Shown here: piece by piece, positions 56,071 through 64,000 of the stretch
How the letters are laid out: each line of letters starts with the position of its first letter
Position numbering within the stretch: position 1 is the first letter of the stretch
Assembly: GCF_001659605.2 (NCBI RefSeq)
Contig: NC_035178.2
Location: 11,044,062-11,108,061, forward strand
DNA length: 64,000 nucleotides
Direction: 5' to 3'
From: Manihot esculenta
Taxonomy: Eukaryota > Streptophyta > Magnoliopsida > Malpighiales > Euphorbiaceae
Position numbers and translations under genes: made by a program
Notes under the pieces: model-generated
The model's input: the letters and a program-made list of their open reading frames with translations, nothing else
The model's database searches: none
What the model was told of the DNA's origin: nothing

Positions 56071-58105
56071 TGCAACTTTCTTTTATTTTCCGCTCGCTGC
56101 CAATGGTTGGCACTTTGTTTTATTTTTGTGTTTTTTAAAGAAAATTGTGAATCTCAAAAATTATAATTTGTTTATTAACCACCGTGAGCAGAGAGGAGGA
56201 TTCCTTAATAAATTTAAATAAGACTTTAACTCACTTAAAAAATTAATTAAAAAAATAAAAATATTTAAAATCTTTATAAAAGCACGTTATGTTTATCGAT
56301 TTAAAATCGATGTGAATTTTTTATTTTTTTGTTTAAGTGACTAACCCACTTAAATTTATTTTTTTGTTCTCGTTCTCTGCTAACCAAATTAATTAATTAT
56401 CGGATTGTGGATTTTTTTGTCGTTTAAATGTAATGGTGAAGTTAGGGTTAAGCTTAGGAAGAAACACAACTGAGTTATTAATTTGATTAGTTGAGGGTTA
56501 ATATCAGTAAGCTGAGGGTTTAATCTTCGTTAGTAGTAGCTTAATTGGTTGGATAATGAAATTATTAAATAAATAATAAAACAATTGTGTCAAATTTGAC
56601 ATTTGGTCAAAATTAATTTGATGATAAATATTAAAGATTTGATTTAATTATTTAAAATTAAAAGCTTAACATAAATTAGTTGAAATATTTAGTGTTTAAA
56701 ATATTAATGTGAATTAGTCAAAATATTTTATTTTTTCTGTTTAATAAGCCTAAAATTTAATATGTGCTACTATTGTTAGTTTCCTACTTATTATTATCTA
56801 CACATTCTCATAAAATTAAATTGATGATATATTAAATTTAAATTATAAAGAATTTGAGTTTAATAAATATTCATGACGTTAAATTTTAAATATTTTCATT
56901 ATTGTTCTTTAATTTTAAATAAATAAATTGGACTTTTAAAATTTTTTATAAGTTTTAAGAGTAAATTATACTTTAATTCTTGAATTTTACCGTAATTAAT
57001 GGATAAGTCTCTTTATTTCTAAAATCAAATACTTAAATTCTTATATAAACAATCCGTCCAAATTGAAAATCTTTTTCTCCCTTACTCAATCGGTTAAAGA
57101 AAGAATAAATATTTTAAATATCTAAAATATTCTCATTAATATTTAAATTTTTTTTAATATAGATGAAAAATTTTATATTATATAAATTATAATTTGGTCT
57201 CTAAATTTTAAAATAATTGATGAATCAGTTTTTATATTTTTAAAACTAAATCCTTAAATCACTATATATTTAATCCATTTAAAATTATAATTTTTCATCT
57301 ATTTTAGACATTATTTTAAAACTAGTGAATGGTAAAATTTCTTCTAAAAATATAATTTCTTTCTAAAATAATCTTTATAAAAGTTTATAATATATTTAAA
57401 AATTATTTGATACTACTTAAAAATAACTCAAATTATAAGTATTGAAATATTTTAATAAATGAAAATTGAAAGATAAAAATTGTTAAAAATTAGTTAAATG
57501 AGATATTATAAATAAAAGTTAATGTGGATTTAAGTGGTCTCTTAAATAAAAAAATAAATGATTAAAATATTTATCAAAATATTTAAATTATAATAGATGA
57601 GAATGAACTGATTATAAAGTGATTTAAGTATACGATTTTAAAAATACAACATCAATCTATTAATTATACTAAAACTCAAGAATTTAAGTTAATTTATCCA
57701 TTTAAAAATGTAATAAAAATATTTTTACATTTTTATAGTTAATAGTTGAAGGAATATTTAATTTAGACGGATCCATTATAGAGATATTTAAGTATTCAAT
57801 TTTAAAAATATAGAAATCGATCAGTTAATTATGCTAAAATTTAAAAATTAAAATATAATTTATTTTAATTTAATTATGAGTTTAAATTAATTTTATCAAA
57901 ATGAGATTGTCGTGACTTTTTTTTATTTTTTTAAAAAATAATTCATATTTTTTAAGAATCTCAAATTTTGAAAGAATTTTTTAAAAATATATATATATAT
58001 TTTTTTAGCAAAATCAATAATATAAGAATTCAACTCTTGTGAAAATTGATTTTGAATTAAAAATATATTTTGATAAAATTGTTAGAATTTTATAAAGAAA
58101 TAATT
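56071..58105. other. 3' flank of CXE-4, AT-rich, no gene seen
   Basis: Contains the empty sites corresponding to the solo TRIM LTR (about 56885) and to LINE L-E (about 57565). Relative to the CXE-3 flank it has extra segments near 56500 (AATATCAGTAAGCTGAGGG) and 56630-56745. Confidence 0.65.
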
Positions 58106-58697
58106 TTATTTAAGATTATTTATATCAAAATTATTCGTTTGTTCGATCAGGTTGTTGCCGCTGGCGGCCTTTTGGTTGCCGCTGGCAGCGACCGCGGCCA
58201 TGTTCCCTACGCCTTGTCCCCCTCCTTTCTTCTTATGGGTCTTGTTTTCCTCCCACCACTCCAGATACCCTATGATCTTAAAGCATCCGTCTCGGGTGTG
58301 TCGAGATCCACCGCAATGGGTGCATTTTAAGCCCGATTTATCATCTCGGAGTGATGACTTGTCTGTGTCTGACCAATTTTTAGCCAATAGATCGGCACCC
58401 ATGAGGTCGGAACCTACTATCGCTGGCGATGGAAGAGGAAGGTGGATGGCATGGCGCAACTTCTCACCTCAGAGTCGAGAGTAGGCATTGTCCAAGGTCA
58501 GCAATGGCTCCTTATTGAGAATTTCTCGACGGATTGGATCAAGGTCCGACTGTACTCCGGCCAAAAATAGGTAAAGGCGTTCCTCCTGGATTTCCTGGTT
58601 TCAGATAATGATATTGTTGTCTCCTTCGATTCTGGTTGGTTGTCTTTCATCGATCTCAGCCTAGATGGCCTGAAGATCGTTGTATAAATCCTTCAGA
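58106..58697 (-). pseudogene. Ty1/copia gag remnant
   Basis: Minus-strand frames with several stops read like a plant copia gag. 58480-58697 gives LKDLYNDLQAI and FLAGVQSDLDPIRREILN (the UBN2-type gag core). 58106-58459 gives a zinc knuckle CTHCGGSRHTRDGC followed by KIIGYLEWWEENK. A Gly/Asn/Ala-rich tail follows. The upper end is cut off by the gypsy LTR starting at 58698. Confidence 0.8.
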
Positions 58698-58942
58698 TGT
58701 AATACCCAGCTAGACTTCGGTATCGGAATTCCTATCGTCCGGTGGAATTTCGGATGTCGGAAACCTCTAGAAGGGTAAAATCATGTTTTTGTAAAATATT
58801 TTAATGTATTTTATGGTTTAAGCAAGAAAGAAATTGAGTTTTGAATGAAAAAGACTATGGAGGCATTTCCAGGTTCGGCCGCCGAACTTGCATGAGTTTT
58901 GGAGGCACCTTAGGCTGCTGAAAGGTGGTCTGGCCAGCCCCT

Positions 58943-58950
58943 ATATAAGG
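58943..58950 (+). promoter_or_regulatory. TATA box of the 5' LTR
   Basis: TATATAAG after GGCCAGCCCC. The other LTR has TATAAAAG at 62873-62880 after GGCCAGCCAC, so the setting is conserved. Confidence 0.65.
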
Positions 58951-59464
58951 GTTCCATGGCCGAAACGGGCGAGTTTTCTCCCCATTTTCGGCCAAGGGTG
59001 AGTCCATGCTCCCCCATGATTGTTTTTGATGATTTTCGTCAAATCCTTTAAGTTTTAACAAGTTTTATCTTGGTTTGAAGATATTTGAGCAAAAGAGCAA
59101 GTTTTGGAGCTTGGAGACCAAAGGAGCGAGATCTCTCCCATCTCCAAGTTAGATCGCCTCTCCTCTTGATCTTCAAGAGGTAAGAGTAGATCTTTAGCTC
59201 ATTTTATGTTTTAAGCAAGTTTTATGAAGATTTATGGGGTAGAAATGCATGTTTAGGTTTTTATTGAGTTTATGGGTTTATGTTGAGTTTTTTAACAATG
59301 TGGGTTGTTTATGCATGTTTGATGTGTTGTAGTTGGGGTTTAGGATAGTTTGAAGCCCCTAGGAGCTTATGTGCTTGAGTTTGCATGTTGTAGAATAGGT
59401 AAATGCATGTTGAATGAGTTGGGAGGCTTTTGTGTATGTTAGAGGCTGAGTTTCTGCCCTTTGG

Positions 59465-59720
59465 AGGAACTCAGGTTCGGCAGCCGAAGGGACTTTCGGC
59501 TGCCGAACCTGCCTGTGGAGGCCAGCCTTTGGCTGCCGAACCCTGCCCCCGAAAGTGGACTTTCGGCTCTAGAGAGGAGTTTCGGCCGCCGAACCTGCCG
59601 CCGAACATGCATGAGTTTCGTCTCTGGAGGGAACCTTCGGCCGCCGAAAGTGCCGCCGAAGGTGCATGAGTTTCGGCTCTGGAGGGCCTTTCGACCGCCG
59701 AACCTGCCGCCGAAAGTGCC
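59465..59720. repeat. Cluster of TTCGGCNGCCGAA palindromes in the LTR
   Basis: About ten full or half copies of the palindromic word in 255 bp, CpG-rich and unlike the AT-rich surroundings. Similar clusters lie in the second LTR at 62710-62860 and 63405-63580. Confidence 0.8.
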
Positions 59721-59842
59721 CTGTCCAGCCTTCCTTTGCATGATTTTTATGGTTGTTTTAAGGTGTTTTAGGGGGTTTTTGGGGAGTATTTTAGAGTCAT
59801 GTTCATGTATGTTTGGTCCCTCATTTGAGTCCACCTGTGTAG

Positions 59843-59914
59843 GTTCGGACCCGAGGAACCGAGGACCCCAGCAGTGAGTCAGCTGCTTCAGAGTCTTGTC
59901 AGAGCTAGCCTAAG
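59843..59914 (+). other. Candidate leader exon inside the LTR
   Basis: Bounded by acceptor CCTGTGTAG and donor TAAG/GTGAGT. The counterpart 63695-63764 in the second LTR is unusually well conserved (GACCCGAGGAACCGAGGACC is identical). An upstream donor AAGAG/GTAAG is conserved too (59180 and 63113). Confidence 0.4.
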
Positions 59915-60120
59915 GTGAGTAGAATAACTCTTTATGTTTTTAAAGCAAATAATGAAAGTTTTAGCATGAATCACACATCATGAATGCCATGAGTTATATT
60001 AGGGTGCTTGCATTAGAATTCACGAATATGTTACATTGCATAATATGATGTTGATGTGGATGGATATTGGATGACCCACTAGCCCTCGATATGTTATGTT
60101 ATGAGACGGTATGGAAGTCC

Positions 60121-60270
60121 AGTGAGGCCCATTGTACGCCCCTGGCACTATGTAAGAGAAAGACCAGTGAGGCCCATTCTACGCCCCTGGCACTATTGGA
60201 ATGTTATGTCATGTTATGCTATGTAAGAGAAATACTAGCGAGACCCATTCTACGCCCCTGGCACTATTGA
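60121..60270. repeat. Three-copy short repeat in the LTR
   Basis: AGTGAGGCCCATT(G/C)TACG followed by CCCCTGGCACTAT, repeated near 60121, 60166 and 60237 with variable spacers. The window ends inside the matching part of the second LTR. Confidence 0.85.
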
Positions 60271-60899
60271 AATATGTAGAGGGCTATTGGTGACAAATTC
60301 ATCCTTGATATGACTTGTCTGTGATGTGATGCATTCCATGATATCATATGTTTAAATATAATGCTTTATTATTCTGCTCACTGGACTCTAGTAGCTCACC
60401 CCACTCCCTTAATCCCCCAGGTTTACAGGTACGGGATAGACCAGGAGGTCAAGAAGAGTAAAGTGATGTCTTGTAATAGCTAGTTGTGGACATGAGAATA
60501 TTGTCATGTAATGTATCGAATAGTTATGAAATGTTAAGGATTGTTTTGAGGATAGAATTGTGCTTGACCCTAGTATGTTAGTTAATCCCTTTATACATGG
60601 TCTTTAATAATGTTTTATCATTGTTATGTAAACCAAACTTAATATATGTTATGTTACCCCATTGGAGCTTTGTTGAGGATTCCAATGTGGGGTTGATGAT
60701 TATGATCATGAGTTGTGCATACACAGGTTGAGTTTGGTGAATTGAATGAGAAAATTTTAAATTTTTATGAAATTGTTGATCATGTATGGGATTAAACAGG
60801 TTTACAGGATGCATGTCAGGCTTGCTACGGGTCCTGGTGGCCTTATGCCGATCTGGATCCTAGCGCTGGTAACGGTCCGGTTTTCGGGTCGTTACAGAT

Positions 60900-60914
60900 T
60901 GGTATTAGAGCCCT
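60900..60914 (+). promoter_or_regulatory. Primer-binding site (initiator tRNA-Met type)
   Basis: TGGTATTAGAGCC lies 3 bp inside the LTR end. It has one mismatch to the common plant TGGTATCAGAGCC. Confidence 0.75.
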
Positions 60915-61166
60915 AGGTTTATATGGTCGGACCTAGAGTGTCGGGCTCATAGATGTTCTAGAAGGTCAAGCACAATAGGAAAATCATGTCCACTAGGATA
61001 AGATGTAGAGTCCTGTCTTGAATGATGATGTGAAATGCCATGATTATATGCATATGCATTAATGATATGCTATGTATGTGATGTATGTGATGCGGGTTCA
61101 TGTGTTTGCACATGAACCATTCGATGCTAATGTTTATGTGACGTGTGCTGTTTTTCAGTAAGCAAG

Positions 61167-62535
61167 ATGAGAGGAACTCGTCGATCTGCACGATTGACTG
61201 GAGTACTACCCTGGGACGAGGGCACGGATGCCCGTCCTCCAGCATTGCCTAGAGCAATGTCCTGCAGGTCTAGCAGGGAGAGAACATCAAGGGACCCTAG
61301 AAGGTCTTTTGATGTGAGCAGAAGGGGAACAGTTCAAGGTGGAATGTCAGAAAATATGGGGGATGAAATGGATGTGGATCAGAGGAGGGATGACAGTCTT
61401 GGAGTGAGTATGTCTGAAGAGGGCATGGGAGAGTCCCAAGGAGGCACTCAGGCCTCGGGATTTGTTCAGCCACCCCACTACCCACCCTTTTCACAAAATC
61501 CCGAGTATTCGATGGGAGGTACTTCGGATTACCCCAGCTTTAACCCTTACCCTTCTCATATGCCATACCCACCTTTCTACCCACCATACCCACAGTACCC
61601 TATGTACCCACCCCCATCTTTCTACCCAGGTCCAGCAAATCCTACCTCAGGGGATGCTGCACCTCCTCCACCACCAGCAGAACCCATGGTCCCAGAAACC
61701 CAAGCACCTAAGCCTAGCTCATCTGGAGGGAGCAAGGTCAAGATGACCGATTATATGAAGTTGGGTGCTCCCCAATATGAAACAGGGGATGACCCGTTTG
61801 TATATCTTGAGAGGGTCAAGATGATTACAGATGAGATAGGAGCTGATGACAGTAGAGCCATTCAGATGGCTGGGTTCACACTGAAGTGTAAGAAGGCCCG
61901 ATAGTGGTTTAAGAGCTATGTGAGCCCAAGATTGGATAGCCTATCATGGAAAGAGTTTACTAATGAGTTTGCGGGATGGGCTTTCCCTGACAGTTCAAGG
62001 GAGTTGAAGATGATTGAATTTGAGCAGTTGAGGCAGTCAGATGAGATGAGTGTGGATGAGTATACAGACAGATTCTTGGAGCTGTTGCCGTTTGCTGGGC
62101 AAAATCTGGACACAGATCAGAAGAAGTCAAGGAGGTATATCATGAAGCTCCATTCCAGGTATTCCTCCTTGATCCAGTCAGCAGAGAGGGAGAGTTTCCA
62201 TGCCATAGTGGATATGGCCCGGAGAATGGAGGCTAGTGCAATCATCGAAGGGAAAGTTAAGCAGTCAGTAGCACAGCCTTCTGGTTCCAAGACCCCAGGT
62301 GAGGGAAGAGTAGACCCTTCTTCTCTGAGTTTAGCTAGTAAGAGGTGGAGTAGTACCACCAAGAAGCCAAAGAAGAACAAGTTTTGGAACAAGATCAAGT
62401 CAGGTATGGGATTAGGAAGTGGCTCGAGCTCAGGTGCAAATAATGCAGCATGTGTGAAATGCGGTAAGCCGCATAAGGGAGTATGTCGGTTTGGGACGAC
62501 AGCCTGCTTCAGATGTGGGCAGGAGGGACACATGG
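61167..62535 (+). pseudogene. Gypsy gag, one nonsense codon and truncated
   Basis: From ATG 61167 (MRGTRRSARL), just after an acceptor-like TTTTTCAG at 61151-61158. The N-terminal part is acidic and then very Pro/Tyr-rich (YPPFYPPYPQYPMYPP). The gag core follows (KLGAPQYETGDDPFVYLERV, MAGFTLKCKKAR). A TAG at 61902-61904 replaces what is probably a Gln codon before WFKSYV, and the same frame continues to a knuckle region: CVKCGKPHKGVC and CFRCGQEGHM. The frame stops at the LTR start at 62536, so protease, RT and integrase are missing here. The knuckle form CxxCGKxHxGxC is what I know from Del/Tekay elements. Confidence 0.85.
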
Positions 62536-64000
62536 TGTAATACCCGGCTAGACTCCGGTATCAGAATTCCAACTGTCCGGTGGAATCTCGGATGTCGGAG
62601 ACCTCTAGAAGGGTAAAACCATGTTTTCATAAAAATGTTTTAAGGTATTTTATGATTTTAAGTAAAAAGGAAATGAGTTTTTGCATGAAAATAATCTTAG
62701 AGGAAAACCCAGGTTCGGCTGCCGAACATGCATGCATTTCGGGTGTGCCTTAGGCCCCCGAAGGCATAAGTGAGGGAAGTCCAGGTTCGGCCGCCGAACC
62801 TCAAGTTCGGCCGCCGAACATGGCATGCATGCGGGGGCACGTTCGGCTCCCGAATGTGGCCTGGCCAGCCACTATAAAAGAGTCCCTTAGCCGAAATGGG
62901 CGAGGTTTCTCCCCATTTTCGGCCAAGGTGAGCCCTTCCACCATCCCTCACCAATCTTTGAGTTCTTCCTTCAAATCTTTCACGATTTTCACTAGTTTTC
63001 ATCTTATTTTGAAGATTTTCGAGTTTAAAGCAAGTTTTGGAGCTTTGAGGTTCAAGAACTCAAATCTCTCCCATCTTCGAGCTAGGGTCGTCTCTCTCTC
63101 GATCTTCAAGAGGTAAGGGTCGATCTTGAGCTTATAGAATGTTTTAAACAAGTTTTATGTAGATCTATGAGGTAGAAATGCATGTGTAGGTTTTTATTGA
63201 GTTTTGATGATTTTTGAGTTTATGAACAATGTGGCTTGGATTGTGTTGTTGTTGTGTGTTGTAGTTGGGGTTTAAGATAGTTTGAAGACCCTAGGAGCCA
63301 ATGTATGTATTTTTACATGATTTGAATGAGTTATATGCATGATGGAATGAGAAGGAGAGGTTTTTGTGCAAAGGGAACCAAGTTTCTGCCCTTTGGCAGA
63401 AACCAGGTTCGGCAGCCGAAGGGGCTTTCGGCCGACGAACCTGCCTGGGAGGCAGGCCTTTTGGCTGCCGAAGTTGCCCCTGAAAAGAGACTTTCGTCTC
63501 TGTCTGGGACTTTCGACCGCCGAACCTGCCTGGGTTTCGGCTCTTGAGGGACTTTCGGCCGCCGAAAGTGCCCTGTTCAGCCTTCCTTTGCATGTTTTGC
63601 ATGATTGTTTTGAGGTGTTTTAGGGGGGTTTTGGGGGATGTTTTTAGAGTTATGTTTTAGTTGTTTGGTCCCTCATTTGAGTCCACCTGTGTAGGTGCGG
63701 ACCCGAGGAACCGAGGACCCCAGCAGTGAGTCAGCTGCTTAATCATTGTCAGAGCTAGCCAGAGGTGAGTAGAATAAACCTTTATGATTTAAAGAAAATA
63801 AATTACAAGTTTTGAGCATGTTCATGCATCATGAATGCCATGTGATGAATTAGGTTGTATGCATTAGAATTCACGAATATGTTGCATTGCATTTATGATG
63901 TTGATGTGGATTGGTTATTGGATGATCCTTTAGTCCTCATATGATATGATGATGTTACGGCATGATATGGTATGGAAGTCCAGGTTGTACCCATTCTACG
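62536..64000 (+). repeat. Second, diverged LTR of the Del/Tekay-like family (runs off the window)
   Basis: Starts TGTAATACCCGG and follows the 58698 LTR throughout, but with many substitutions and indels, including an extra palindrome-bearing segment near 62740-62850. TATAAAAG is at 62873-62880, the candidate leader exon at 63695-63764. It has not ended by 64000. Confidence 0.85.

Larger units (their letters stand above)
58698..60896 (+). repeat. 5' LTR of a Del/Tekay-like gypsy element, 2.2 kb
   Basis: Starts TGTAATACCC and ends GGGTCGTTACA (TGTAA/TTACA ends), directly followed by a primer-binding site. TATATAAG at 58943-58950 is a good TATA box. Contains clustered TTCGGC(C/A/T)GCCGAA palindromes (58873 and 59465-59720) and good splice-type signals. 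The LTR start repeats at 62536. Confidence 0.85.
58698..62535 (+). mobile_element. Del/Tekay-like Ty3/gypsy element, LTR plus gag, pol missing before the next LTR
   Basis: LTR (2199 bp), primer-binding site, leader and a gag with one stop, ending abruptly in the zinc-knuckle region where a related LTR begins. Either the element lost its pol by internal deletion or a second element has inserted. It sits inside the copia gag remnant. The lineage is inferred from LTR length, tRNA-Met primer and knuckle form. Confidence 0.75.

Noticed and set aside
1..64000. CRISPR arrays, operons, rRNA and functional tRNA genes
   Set aside because: None seen. The sequence is plant nuclear in character, and the repeats are transposon or satellite repeats.

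Overview
The window is plant nuclear DNA. It is very AT-rich between genes, and it carries four intronless paralogues of a plant carboxylesterase (CXE) family embedded in several generations of plant transposable elements. The mix of L1-type LINEs with RNase H, a Tat-lineage gypsy element with antisense genes, a Del/Tekay-like gypsy element with long LTRs, TRIMs and a tRNA-derived SINE fits a eudicot. A Euphorbiaceae host (cassava or rubber tree type) is only a guess from general resemblance and has not been verified.

The host content is a tandem array of four CXE genes, all on the + strand: CXE-1 (23539-24543), CXE-2 (31513-32529), CXE-3 (42644-43657) and CXE-4 (55057-56070). All four keep the HGGG oxyanion loop, the GDSAGG nucleophile elbow and the Asp and His of the triad. 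Flanking DNA was copied along with the genes, so stretches around CXE-3 and CXE-4 align for several kb. Younger insertions can therefore be seen as present in one copy and absent at the matching place in another.

Layout from left to right: a 5'-truncated LINE (L-A, 310-2823, -); an old decayed LINE (L-B, about 3310-7530, -); AT-rich spacer; a complete 13.5-kb Tat-lineage gypsy element (9838-23379, gag-pol on -, TSD ATATC) ending 159 bp before the CXE-1 start codon; CXE-1; a small TIR element (25762-26213); an LTR remnant with a nested TRIM (26760-27775); an internally deleted LINE (L-C, 28862-29902, +); CXE-2; a foldback repeat (34600-34955); a decayed gypsy LTR plus gag (36700-38190); a SINE remnant (about 39100-39160, -); a LINE 3' fragment (L-D, 40003-41038, +); CXE-3; a solo TRIM LTR (46018-46208); a nearly intact LINE (L-E, 46909-52342, -); another LTR remnant (53715-54760); CXE-4; a copia gag remnant (58106-58697, -) interrupted by a Del/Tekay-like gypsy element with a 2.2-kb LTR and a damaged gag (58698-62535); and a second, diverged LTR of the same family (62536 to the window end).

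The most unusual region is the 6.9-kb stretch of the Tat element between the end of pol and its 3' LTR. It holds two transcription-like units antisense to gag-pol. One is a well-supported three-exon gene of about 970 codons whose two GT-AG introns both join open frames. Each unit is preceded by a copy of the polypurine-tract/LTR edge and a hairpin whose stem differs between copies in a partly compensating way. A 150-bp tandem repeat lies between the larger unit and pol. The element's own gag-pol carries one in-frame stop and two lost catalytic acids, so it is probably immobile on its own.
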